Under the pieces are notes generated by a model. It was not told the origin of the DNA. It worked only from the letters and a program-made list of their open reading frames with translations, and did no database searches. The position numbers and the translations under genes are program-made. From Pseudaeromonas sp963677375 (lineage in GTDB: Bacteria; Pseudomonadota; Gammaproteobacteria; Enterobacterales; Aeromonadaceae), in contig CAXXIF010000006.1 of the NCBI GenBank assembly GCA_963677375.2, forward strand, positions 186,001-250,000: 64,000 nt of DNA, given 5' to 3'. Positions 33,212 to 41,426 of this stretch are shown in pieces. Numbering within the stretch: the stretch's first letter is position 1; each line of letters begins with the position of its first letter.

Positions 33212-33392
33212 GTGTGGGAGTCGGGGGCAGGTGATCTGGCAGGGGCAGAGTGCTGCGACTCTTCTGGGCGTTCGCTACTTGCGCCAGGCTCTTGCCTCGG
33301 TACTAGCCATTTATTCCATCTCTGTGCTATCGACGAAAAGCATGGACCAATCACTACCGCTTCCAACTTGCAGCCTAAGCCAGCTCCGCTGA
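33198..33392 (+). CDS. Possible small protein downstream of the STAS gene, 64 aa
   Basis: A short open frame beginning ATG 33198, overlapping the STAS stop by 14 bases, with AGGGG seven bases upstream. The product (MARFECGSRGQVIWQGQSAA at the N terminus) has a mildly hydrophobic centre (YLRQALASVLAIYSISVLS). No similarity recognised. It may be a real coupled gene or chance; the 287-base gap to the next gene otherwise shows no hairpin or promoter I can defend. Confidence 0.25.
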   Translation: MARFECGSRGQVIWQGQSAATLLGVRYLRQALASVLAIYSISVLSTKSMDQSLPLPTCSLSQLR

Positions 33393-33504
33393 CTACCCAA
33401 ACATGATCCCAGTAACACAAGCACAATAAGAGTGGTTGTGGGCTTGTCGTCATCAGTACACTCTGTTAGACCCAATAGAGAAACATATTGACCGGAGCAT
33501 GCGA

Positions 33505-34893
33505 GTGACTTCTTCTCGACCCCTGATTTTTCTGGTGGAAGATAGCCTGACACTGGCCTTGCTGTATAAGGATTACCTGCGCAGCGAGCCGTTTGATGTG
33601 GTGCATTTTGCCCAAGGGTTACCGGTACTGGAGCAGTTGGAAAAGCAATTGCCGCAGGTGGTATTGCTGGATCTGGAGCTTCCCGATATCTCGGGAATGG
33701 AGATCCTGCGTTTCATCAATGAACGCCATATCCCCTGCACCGTGGTCATGGTGACAGCCCATGGCTCCGTCGATATTGCAGTGGATGCTATGCGACAGGG
33801 GGCCTTTGATTTTCTGACCAAACCCTTTGATGGTAAACGATTGTGTACGACGGCGCGCAATGCGGCGCGACATCAGCAACTCACCTATCTGGTTGAAACC
33901 TATCGCGCCAACTATGACCGCAACGGATTCGGTGGCTTTTTGGGAAGCTCGTTGCCGATGCAGGGGGTTTACCACATGCTGGAGAGTGCTGCACCCAGCA
34001 AGGCCACTGTGTTTATCACCGGGGAGAGTGGTACTGGCAAAGAGGTCTGTGCCGAAACGCTCCATAAGCTGAGTCCGCGCCGCGAACAACCGCTGGTAGT
34101 TCTGAATTGTGCGGCTATCCCCCGAGATTTGATTGAAAGCGAGATCTTTGGCCATGTGAAAGGTGCATTTACCGGGGCACTGACTGATCGGGTGGGTGCT
34201 GCGGCGCGAGCCGATGGCGGAACTCTGTTTCTGGATGAGATCTGCGAGATGGAGCTGGATCTGCAAAGCAAGTTGTTACGCTTTATCCAGACCGGTAGTT
34301 TCCAGCGCGTGGGGGGCAGCAAGCTGGAAACCGTGAATGTACGCTTTGTCTGTGCGACGAATCGTGATCCCTTGATCGAAGTCCAGGCCGGACGGTTTCG
34401 TGAAGATCTCTATTATCGTCTGCATGTGATTCCCATTGTCCTGCCCCCCTTGCGGGAGCGGGGAGAGGATGTGTTGCAAATCGCCCGCCATTTTTTACGA
34501 CAATTTTCGGCTGAGGAGGGCAAACACTTCTCCGGTTTCAGTCACGAAGCCGAATCCATACTGCTCGACTATCCCTGGCCGGGCAACATCCGGCAGCTTC
34601 AGAACGTGGTTCGCAATATCGTGGTCCTGCATGATGGTGATGTGGTACAACCCGGCATGCTGCCATCGCCCTTGAATCAACTAATACCGAGTGAGCGCTC
34701 AATGTCGATATTGGAGCCGGCTCCTTCTGCTATGAATTCGCCGATCCGTCCCATGTGGTTGGTGGAAAAAGAGACCATTGAACAGGCGATTAGCCAATGC
34801 GGGGGTAATATTCCCCAGGCTGCCAGCCTACTGGAGTTGAGTCCCTCCACCATCTATCGTAAGCGCCTGGCATGGGAATCCTCGGGGGATTAG
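33505..34893 (+). CDS. LuxO-type sigma-54-dependent response regulator
   Basis: Two-component activator of about 462 residues with a receiver domain (phospho-acceptor Asp near residue 56 in VLLDLELPD), an AAA+ domain (Walker A GESGTGKEV, intact GAFTGA loop for sigma-54 contact, LFLDEICEMELDLQSKLLRF) and a Fis-type HTH (NIPQAASLLELSPSTIYRKR). The AAA+ and HTH parts are closely similar to Vibrio LuxO, including VRFVCATNRDP and PSTIYRK. GTG 33505 is preferred since GGAG lies seven bases upstream; ATG 33499 is too close to that site. No luxU or Qrr sRNA is seen beside it. TTGCA-N3-TGCA sites at two nearby promoters fit it as their activator. Confidence 0.88.
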   Translation: MTSSRPLIFLVEDSLTLALLYKDYLRSEPFDVVHFAQGLPVLEQLEKQLPQVVLLDLELPDISGMEILRFINERHIPCTVVMVTAHGSVDIAVDAMRQGAFDFLTKPFDGKRLCTTARNAARHQQLTYLVETYRANYDRNGFGGFLGSSLPMQGVYHMLESAAPSKATVFITGESGTGKEVCAETLHKLSPRREQPLVVLNCAAIPRDLIESEIFGHVKGAFTGALTDRVGAAARADGGTLFLDEICEMELDLQSKLLRFIQTGSFQRVGGSKLETVNVRFVCATNRDPLIEVQAGRFREDLYYRLHVIPIVLPPLRERGEDVLQIARHFLRQFSAEEGKHFSGFSHEAESILLDYPWPGNIRQLQNVVRNIVVLHDGDVVQPGMLPSPLNQLIPSERSMSILEPAPSAMNSPIRPMWLVEKETIEQAISQCGGNIPQAASLLELSPSTIYRKRLAWESSGD

Positions 34894-34920
34894 CCCCCAC
34901 GCCCTGGCCGTGGGTTCGAC

Positions 34921-35994
34921 TTACTGTATGCCATCCAGCAACTGTCCCAGTTCATCCGCACTGAATTCCTCCAGCCCTGCGGTTGGGCTGTACCCTTCGC
35001 GTACCGCTGGATAGTGGCGGCTGGGAGGCGTGGGCATCGGGTTAGGAACCAGTGGGTTGCCGACAATGGGCAGTAGTTCGCACAGTGCTTGCTGGGTCTG
35101 TATCCGGCTTAACAGCGGTTTGAAATTGGGCAGTCCTTCAAAATCGGCGGTAACAATCACGGGCTGATCGCTACGCAGTGCCCATTCCAGCGGCAAAGGG
35201 GGGCATCGACAAATTTCAGGCGTATTCCGATAGGGTAATAGTGTCACCTGCCAATGTTGCTGATAGGCAGTTAACTGCTCGACACTTTTTTCACCAAGCC
35301 AGAACACATTGCGATGTTGTAACAGCCGGTCCAGTTGATCACTTTGGCGTGGACCTATCAGAACCCAGTACCAATCTGGTCTCCGTCTGGCGCTATATTC
35401 CAGCAACTCCCAATTCAATTGATCAGACAGCGGCCCATGAAAACCAATCACTGGGCGTCCATTCGGTAAGTCTCGGGGGCGGGGAGAGTAGATCGCTTGG
35501 GGGCTTTGGTTGAGTAATATCGTTTTATACGCCGGAAATGCGGCAGCCTGTTGGGCATTGGGGGCAATTAACAGACTGGCTTGGGCGATCAGGCGGGTTT
35601 CTTCCCTTGGTGAGATATTGCTGGATGGATGAGACAGTGAAAGCTCGTCCCGGTAATAAACAATGGTGTCGATATGGAGGTGATCGGCCAGCCGAGCGGC
35701 TCGTGGATCGAGAAATAACAATACAGGCGCATGCAGTTGCAAATAGTGTTGGGTATTGCGGATCTGCTTGGCAATCCAGAGATGGCGCAGGCCCTGTAAC
35801 CAGGTGGCATCCCCCCAGACTGGCGGCTGAATGTTTAAATGGTAGATGGGAGCCGGAGCGGTTTCTGCATGACCCTGAGTGGTTACCCACAACACCTTGC
35901 GGTTCTGCGCTAGGCGCAAAAACAGAGTGCGACTGTTTTTTGTGCAACTGGACCAGTCTGAACCGATAATAATTAAATCGCGTTTTTGTTTCAT
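34921..35994 (-). CDS. Predicted GT-B type glycosyltransferase
   Basis: A 357-residue soluble protein with a two-domain GT-B layout. The N-terminal domain opens RDLIIIGSDWSSC and includes LLFLDPRAARLADHL and VYYRDELS. The C-terminal domain has PVIGFHGPLSDQLNWELLEY, WYWVLIGP, NVFWLGEKSVEQLTAY and a donor-site-like stretch around LLPYRNTPEICRCPPLPLEWALRSDQPVIV. This resembles GT4/TuaH-like transferases that build cell-surface polysaccharide; substrate and product are unknown. The start has a GGGGG run upstream. It stands alone on the minus strand between the LuxO-like gene and the FIST gene. Confidence 0.72.
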   Translation of the reverse strand: MKQKRDLIIIGSDWSSCTKNSRTLFLRLAQNRKVLWVTTQGHAETAPAPIYHLNIQPPVWGDATWLQGLRHLWIAKQIRNTQHYLQLHAPVLLFLDPRAARLADHLHIDTIVYYRDELSLSHPSSNISPREETRLIAQASLLIAPNAQQAAAFPAYKTILLNQSPQAIYSPRPRDLPNGRPVIGFHGPLSDQLNWELLEYSARRRPDWYWVLIGPRQSDQLDRLLQHRNVFWLGEKSVEQLTAYQQHWQVTLLPYRNTPEICRCPPLPLEWALRSDQPVIVTADFEGLPNFKPLLSRIQTQQALCELLPIVGNPLVPNPMPTPPSRHYPAVREGYSPTAGLEEFSADELGQLLDGIQ

Positions 35995-36141
35995 AAAAAC
36001 CCCCGATGCTACTCACGGGACAAGCAGCCTACAGATAGCTCAGCAAAGATGATGCCAATACTTTACATATTTACAAGTTCATATATTTCAAATGGATATG
36101 GAATAAATTGCCGATGTATTTGCAGGTTCTGGCTATCGGCA

Positions 36142-36174
36142 TTGCAAATTGCATTTCGAGCTCGCAAAACGCAG
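36142..36174 (+). promoter_or_regulatory. LuxO-type activating sites upstream of the FIST gene
   Basis: TTGCAAATTGCAT (36142-36154) is the same core as upstream of the STAS gene. TCGCAAAACGCAG (36162-36174) is a degenerate second copy. They lie about 40-50 bases before the sigma-54-like element at 36193. Confidence 0.6.
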
Positions 36175-36192
36175 TCGCGCGATATCCTATTC

Positions 36193-36209
36193 TTGGCCCG
36201 AGAGCAGCA
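36193..36209 (+). promoter_or_regulatory. Candidate sigma-54 promoter of the FIST-kinase operon
   Basis: TTGGCCCGAGAGCAGCA keeps GG-N10-GC and the TTGGC block. TGGCACTATCCCTCA at 36255-36269 is the competing candidate with a better -24 but a poorer -12 element. Confidence 0.45.
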
Positions 36210-36357
36210 AGGGTGCCTAGGATGTGATCCGGTCTGAAAAATGGTGGTATGGGGTGGCACTATCCCTCACTTTGGACGAAACCATGGGTAGCCCTCCCGT
36301 CATTCACTCTTGGGGTTAGTCGATTGATGGGGCTTATTTATCACTTACGGAGTTGGT

Positions 36358-37470
36358 ATGCAGCGTGTGTTTGTAGCCGAGGATTCCCTCGTTGCCATAG
36401 AGTTCAATCTTCAGACGCTGCTCGCGTTACCCGAGGTGCATGCCGTTTTGGTGATGGTGGCTTCCGGCCACTCCTTCTCTAGCTCAGCACTGGACCCCTT
36501 ACTTCAGCGCGCCAAGAAACCAGTGTTCGGCGGTATTTTCCCTTCCGTGATGTGGGAGGGACATCAGTTCACCACGGGTGCTGTCCTGCTGGGGTTGCCA
36601 TGCCAGGTTCAGTTGGCAGTACTCGATGAGCTCACATTGCAAGGGGAGGCTCTGGATGCCGCGTTACAGGATGTGCTCGTCCTGGATGACGGCGAACGAG
36701 AAACTCTCTTCACCTTTGTGGATGGTTGCTCAGACCATATCAGTAACTTGGTCACCGCATTATTTAATCAATATGGTCTGGAGCTTAACTATATTGGCGG
36801 GGGGTGTGGCTCCGCCTCTTTCGAGCCGATGCCTTGTGTCATTACCCCGACCGGGGTGTTGCAGGGGGCCGCTGTCCTAGTACTGGCTCGTTGTCCGAGT
36901 GGGGTTGGCGTCGCTCACGGCTGGAAACCCATTTCCGGCGCGTTGAAAGTCACGGAAGCCGAGGGAAATCGCATTGTCTCGCTGGACTGGGTCCCGGCAT
37001 TCGAGGTGTATCAGCAGGTGGTCGAGTCCCACTCTGGTGAGCTCTTCGCTGAGCAAGGCTTTCTGCAGCTAGCGAAAGCCTATCCATTCGGAATTGCCAC
37101 CTTAGGGCAGGAGATGGTAATTCGGGACCCTGTGCAATGCGTGGATAACACCCTGGTTTGTGTGGGTGAGGTTCGCCGAGGAGCCTACGTACACATCATG
37201 CACGGGAAGGCTGATGAGCTTATTCAGGCGGCTCGATTGGCGAGTGAACTTGCATTGACATCTTTTGGCCCCGAAAAGCCCAGTACCATGATATTTGTTA
37301 ACTGCGTTTCCCGGTCTTTGTTCCTCGGTGCGGATTTTTCCCGCGAGATGACGGCCGTTCATCAGCCCGGGTTACCTATGCTGGGGGCGCTGACACTTGG
37401 CGAAATTGCCAATAGCGGCGAGGATTATCTGGAGTTGTTTAATAAAACATCGGTTGTGGGGCTGCTCTGA
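36358..37470 (+). CDS. FIST-domain sensory protein
   Basis: A 370-residue cytosolic protein with FIST N and FIST C domains, predicted to bind small ligands such as amino acids. Recognisable blocks are VFGGIFPSVMWEGHQFTTGAV (FIST N) and the C-terminal GLPMLGALTLGEIANSGED. GGAG lies just before the ATG. It is followed two bases later by a hybrid histidine kinase, the same pairing as Vibrio cholerae VC1444-VC1445 (VpsS), as I recall it, so it probably modulates that kinase. A LuxO-type site and sigma-54-like elements upstream suggest control by the neighbouring LuxO-like regulator. Confidence 0.85.
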   Translation: MQRVFVAEDSLVAIEFNLQTLLALPEVHAVLVMVASGHSFSSSALDPLLQRAKKPVFGGIFPSVMWEGHQFTTGAVLLGLPCQVQLAVLDELTLQGEALDAALQDVLVLDDGERETLFTFVDGCSDHISNLVTALFNQYGLELNYIGGGCGSASFEPMPCVITPTGVLQGAAVLVLARCPSGVGVAHGWKPISGALKVTEAEGNRIVSLDWVPAFEVYQQVVESHSGELFAEQGFLQLAKAYPFGIATLGQEMVIRDPVQCVDNTLVCVGEVRRGAYVHIMHGKADELIQAARLASELALTSFGPEKPSTMIFVNCVSRSLFLGADFSREMTAVHQPGLPMLGALTLGEIANSGEDYLELFNKTSVVGLL

Positions 37471-37472
37471 CG

Positions 37473-39467
37473 ATGGCGAATACCAGTCTGATCGAACAGG
37501 AAGTACTACATGAGATTGCCATGTCGATTGGGGTCAGCCTCAACATGGACGAGATGCTGCGGGAGTGCTTGCCGATTTTTGTGCGGGGTCTAGGTTGTTG
37601 TACGGCGGCGGTACTGTTGAAGGATGACGAGTGTGGCTTCTTTACACCCAAGTGTATATTGCCCCACGCGGCCATGCGTAACCGGTATTTGCATCAGGCC
37701 ATGGCACAGGCCATTGATCAGCATGCACCCGGACAGATGTTTTCTATTCCGCTGCTGGAGTTCAAAGAGCAACATATCTATTACGCCTGGCCACTCAAGG
37801 AGAGGGGTATTTTACTCTTGGGCCGCAGTAATGTTTTTGCATATCCCCTGTATATGGAAATTGGTCCTCTGGTCGACAAACTGGCATTTGCCGTTCAGGC
37901 CTGTGAGCAATATGACTCGCTACGTATCGCCAAGCAGGTCATGGCCAAGGCACGGGATGATGCCGAGTCAGCCAATAAAGCAAAAAGCTATTTTCTGGCA
38001 ACTATGAGTCATGAGATCCGAACACCTCTCAACGCGGTGCTCAACCTTTCCGAACTGCTGGCAGAAACGTCATTGGATGAGCATCAGCATCATTTGCTCA
38101 GGGGGATCTGCTCGGGGGGGCAAGCCCTGTTGAATCTGGTCAATGACGTGCTCGACTTTTCAAAAATTGAAGCCGGAAAGTTGGAGATTTTACCGACTCC
38201 CTTTCATCTGGCGGCTCTGCTGGAGGGGTTGAGGGATTTGTATGGTAAACAGGCGACAGAAAAGGGGCTGCTTTTTGAGTTCAAGCTGGATCCGCTACTT
38301 CCCCATGTGATTGAAACGGACCCAGCCCGGTTACGGCAGATCCTGCATAACTTGATTGCTAATGCGATCAAGTTTACCGATCACGGGGGTATTCGGATTG
38401 CCGTGGCTCTGGAAGCGGATGGGAAGATCCGTTTCATGGTGGAAGATAGCGGAATTGGTATTGCCGAGGAACACCAGGCCAGTCTGTTTAAGGAGTTTCA
38501 CCAGCTAGATTCCGGCTTGAATCGTCGGTTTGGTGGTACAGGCCTGGGATTGGCGATCGTGGCTCGTTTGGTGGAGGGCATGAAGGGCGAACTAGGCATG
38601 AGCTCCAGTCTGGGCAAGGGGAGTTGCTTCTGGTTTACCTTGCCGGTGGGGCTGGTTCATACGTTACCGCTACCTCCCGCCCCACCTGCAGCTATTCCCT
38701 GTGGGGATATCTTGCTGGTGGAAGATAGCCCGACCAATCAGATGGTGGCTTGTGCCTTATTGGAAAAGCTGGGCTGTCATGTCACGGTTGCCGACGCGGG
38801 CGCCACCGCGATTGCCATGGTGCAGCAGCGGATGTTTGATCTGGTTTTGATGGATATTTCGATGCCAGGGATGGATGGGATGGAGACCACTCAACGTATC
38901 CGACAGCTGGGCGGCGACTACGAGCAATTACCCATAGTTGCTATGACAGCCCATGCTTTGGCGCAGGACAGGGCGAGCTGTCTGGCGGCAGGGATGAATG
39001 ACTATCTGAGTAAACCCTTACAGCGTGAGCGCCTGAAGGAGGTTGTGGGGCGTTGGTTAGACGCCGCCTTAGCGCCTGCTCCGGCGCCGGTTCCATCGCT
39101 CAAGCCTGCTCTCACGACACATGCGATACTGGATCTGTCCGTCCTCGATGCTCTGCAAAAAGAGACGACTCCCGAAGTGTTACACCAGGTCGTCGTCTTG
39201 TTCATTCAAGAGCTGGCGGTGCACCAGAGGGTACTGCGCGACGCGATCCGGGCGCAGGATCTGAAAACGGCTGCATCTCCGGCTCATGCCATCAAAAGTA
39301 GTGCCGGTGCTTTGGGGGCTATGGCGCTTTATCATGCCGCATCGGCTCTGGAGCAGGCATGTCGCCATTCCCAGACGGAGAGTGCGCTGACGCTGTGGCA
39401 ACCTATGGAATCCTTGGTCGAGCAGACCGAGAGTCGTCTCCGTTATCATTTCCAACTGGTATCCTGA
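37473..39467 (+). CDS. Hybrid histidine kinase (GAF-like, HisKA, HATPase, REC, Hpt)
   Basis: A 664-residue soluble kinase without membrane helices. The N-terminal 150 residues look GAF-like (ALEUs such as VLHEIAMSIGVSLNMDEMLR). HisKA has the phospho-His in ATMSHEIRTPLN (His180). The ATPase domain has IVARLVEG with DSGIGI and GGTGLGLAI. A receiver follows (LVLMDISMPGMDGMETT, phospho-Asp in MDIS) and a C-terminal Hpt domain (AHAIKSSAGALG). The tripartite relay would pass phosphate to another response regulator; the LuxO-like protein is the obvious local candidate, as VpsS feeds LuxU-LuxO in Vibrio. Co-transcribed with the FIST gene. Confidence 0.9.
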   Translation: MANTSLIEQEVLHEIAMSIGVSLNMDEMLRECLPIFVRGLGCCTAAVLLKDDECGFFTPKCILPHAAMRNRYLHQAMAQAIDQHAPGQMFSIPLLEFKEQHIYYAWPLKERGILLLGRSNVFAYPLYMEIGPLVDKLAFAVQACEQYDSLRIAKQVMAKARDDAESANKAKSYFLATMSHEIRTPLNAVLNLSELLAETSLDEHQHHLLRGICSGGQALLNLVNDVLDFSKIEAGKLEILPTPFHLAALLEGLRDLYGKQATEKGLLFEFKLDPLLPHVIETDPARLRQILHNLIANAIKFTDHGGIRIAVALEADGKIRFMVEDSGIGIAEEHQASLFKEFHQLDSGLNRRFGGTGLGLAIVARLVEGMKGELGMSSSLGKGSCFWFTLPVGLVHTLPLPPAPPAAIPCGDILLVEDSPTNQMVACALLEKLGCHVTVADAGATAIAMVQQRMFDLVLMDISMPGMDGMETTQRIRQLGGDYEQLPIVAMTAHALAQDRASCLAAGMNDYLSKPLQRERLKEVVGRWLDAALAPAPAPVPSLKPALTTHAILDLSVLDALQKETTPEVLHQVVVLFIQELAVHQRVLRDAIRAQDLKTAASPAHAIKSSAGALGAMALYHAASALEQACRHSQTESALTLWQPMESLVEQTESRLRYHFQLVS

Positions 39468-39695
39468 TGGTGAGATGGCCGCTGGAATGGCAAACAATCC
39501 ATACTCAGCCGACAAACTTGCGTAAATTATCCGTATTTTTATCGATCCATCAGCAGATCCCAGTACAATCCCCGCTTTTTGCGGTCGGGATTTTTACCTG
39601 TGCTGCTTGTTAACAGCTGATTAACAACTAGCTTTAGTGCAGGAGTTAAACATATGTTTGATTCACCACTGGGCGATGAAAAGCAGGAGTGCATC

Positions 39696-41378
39696 GTGGA
39701 AAAGTTTTGGCTGAAGCGTTATCCCGCAGGAGTTCCGGCCGAGATCAATCCTGACATCTATCCCTCGTTACTGGAGATGTTCGAGGCGGTTGTTGCCCAA
39801 TTCGCCGATCAGCCTGCCTACATCAACATGGGGCAAACGCTGACATATCATGCGCTCGAGCAGCAATCCCGTGCTTTTGCGGCTTATCTGCAGCATGAGT
39901 TACAGCTCAAAAAGGGCGATCGGGTTGCCCTCATGATGCCAAATCTCCTGCAATACCCGATTGCACTATTCGGTGTGTTGCGAGCCGGACTGATTGCCGT
40001 CAACGTGAATCCGCTGTATACCCCCCGCGAATTGGAGCACCAGCTCAAAGACTCAGGTGCCAAAGCGATTGTCATTGTCTCCAACTTCGCCAACACCCTG
40101 GAGCGGGTGGTCTTCAAGACCGGCGTCGAGCATGTGATCCTGACCCGGATGGGCGATCACCTTGGTTTTGCCAAGGGCACGCTGGTCAATTTTGTTGTCA
40201 AGTACATCAAAAAGCTGGTCCCCAAATACCACTTGCCCAATGCGATCTCGTTTCGTCGTGCCCTGAACAAGGGGCAACATCTTCAATACATCAAGCCTCG
40301 GATATTGCCCGGGGATCTGGCGTTTTTACAATACACTGGCGGGACGACCGGGGTGGCGAAGGGGGCCATGCTGACACACCGCAATATGCTTGCCAATGTG
40401 GAGCAGTGCTTGGGAGTGTATGGTCCTGTGTTGCATCAGGGACAAGAGTTGGTGGTGACGGCATTGCCCCTGTATCACGTGTTTGCTCTGACCGTGAATG
40501 GTCTGTTGTTTATGCGGTTGGGCGGCTGCAATCTTCTGATCACTAATCCACGGGACATTCCCGGCTTCGTCAATGAGCTGAAACACTATGAGCCGAGCTG
40601 CATCATAGGGGTGAATACCCTGTTCAATGCGCTGCTGAACAATGAAGAGTTTTGCCAGCATCAGATGCCTAATCTACGTCTGGTCATTGGCGGTGGTATG
40701 TCAGTTCAACATGCAGTAGCCGAACGCTGGCAGAGCATTACCGGCGTCAAGTTACTGGAGGGCTACGGTCTGACCGAATGTTCGCCGCTGGTTTCTGTCT
40801 GTCCCTACGACCTTGAAGGCTACAACGGCTCTATCGGGTTGCCGGTATGTTCGACTGATGTGCGAATTGTGGATGACGAGGGTCGGGAAATCTTGGCCCT
40901 GGAACAATCCGGGGAGTTGCAGGTGCGTGGACCCCAGGTCATGAAGGGGTATTGGCAACGGCCAGAAGCAACGGCCGAGGTGATGAAGGATGGCTGGCTC
41001 AGCACCGGTGATGTGGTGGTTTGGCAAGAACAAGGCTTTATGCGGATCGTGGATCGCAAAAAGGATATGATTCTGGTCTCCGGTTTTAATGTCTATCCCA
41101 ATGAGATCGAAGATGTGGTTGCCATGCACCCCAATGTATTGGAGGTGGCTGCGGTTGGGATACCCAGTGAACAGACTGGCGAGATGGTGAAGATTTATGT
41201 GGTCAAACGGAACGAGTCACTGGATGCCACCGCCTTGATTGCCCACTGTCGCAAACATTTGACTGCGTACAAGGTTCCTAAACTGGTAGAATTCCGCACA
41301 GAATTGCCTAAATCGAATGTCGGCAAGATATTACGTCGTGTGTTGCGCGATGAGAGTGTCAAACCGACGGCTTCTTGA
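39696..41378 (+). CDS. fadD: Long-chain-fatty-acid--CoA ligase FadD
   Basis: Acyl-CoA synthetase that activates imported fatty acids at the inner membrane. The 560-residue form (E. coli 561) starts MEKFWLKRYPAGVPAEINPD at GTG 39696 with AGGAG seven bases upstream and aligns exactly with the E. coli start. An ATG at 39654, also with AGGAG, would add 14 residues. Motifs: ATP/AMP signature YTGGTTGVAKGAMLTH, GYGLTECSPLVSV, the FadD motif DGWLSTGDVV and LPKSNVGKILRR. It is a classical FadR target; no good FadR box was found upstream. The 185-base gap before it holds a short C/G-rich dyad but no clear promoter. Confidence 0.95.
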   Translation: MEKFWLKRYPAGVPAEINPDIYPSLLEMFEAVVAQFADQPAYINMGQTLTYHALEQQSRAFAAYLQHELQLKKGDRVALMMPNLLQYPIALFGVLRAGLIAVNVNPLYTPRELEHQLKDSGAKAIVIVSNFANTLERVVFKTGVEHVILTRMGDHLGFAKGTLVNFVVKYIKKLVPKYHLPNAISFRRALNKGQHLQYIKPRILPGDLAFLQYTGGTTGVAKGAMLTHRNMLANVEQCLGVYGPVLHQGQELVVTALPLYHVFALTVNGLLFMRLGGCNLLITNPRDIPGFVNELKHYEPSCIIGVNTLFNALLNNEEFCQHQMPNLRLVIGGGMSVQHAVAERWQSITGVKLLEGYGLTECSPLVSVCPYDLEGYNGSIGLPVCSTDVRIVDDEGREILALEQSGELQVRGPQVMKGYWQRPEATAEVMKDGWLSTGDVVVWQEQGFMRIVDRKKDMILVSGFNVYPNEIEDVVAMHPNVLEVAAVGIPSEQTGEMVKIYVVKRNESLDATALIAHCRKHLTAYKVPKLVEFRTELPKSNVGKILRRVLRDESVKPTAS

Positions 41379-41426
41379 GGCCGTTTTACTACGGCATCTC
41401 TTTGTTTCAAGCCATACGGATTGCTC

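Larger units (their letters stand above)
35995..36357. other. Intergenic region upstream of the FIST gene
   Basis: A 363-base region between divergent genes. The left 140 bases are AT-rich. A LuxO-type site lies at 36142-36154 and a weaker one at 36162-36174. Two imperfect sigma-54-like elements occur: TTGGCCCGAGAGCAGCA (36193-36209, GG-N10-GC intact) and TGGCACTATCCCTCA (36255-36269, intact -24 but poor -12). No gene is evident. Confidence 0.6.

Noticed and set aside
33212..33498. Gap before the LuxO-like gene examined for a Qrr small RNA
   Set aside because: The conserved Qrr core (CTAGCCAACTGACG type) and a sigma-54 promoter are absent on both strands.
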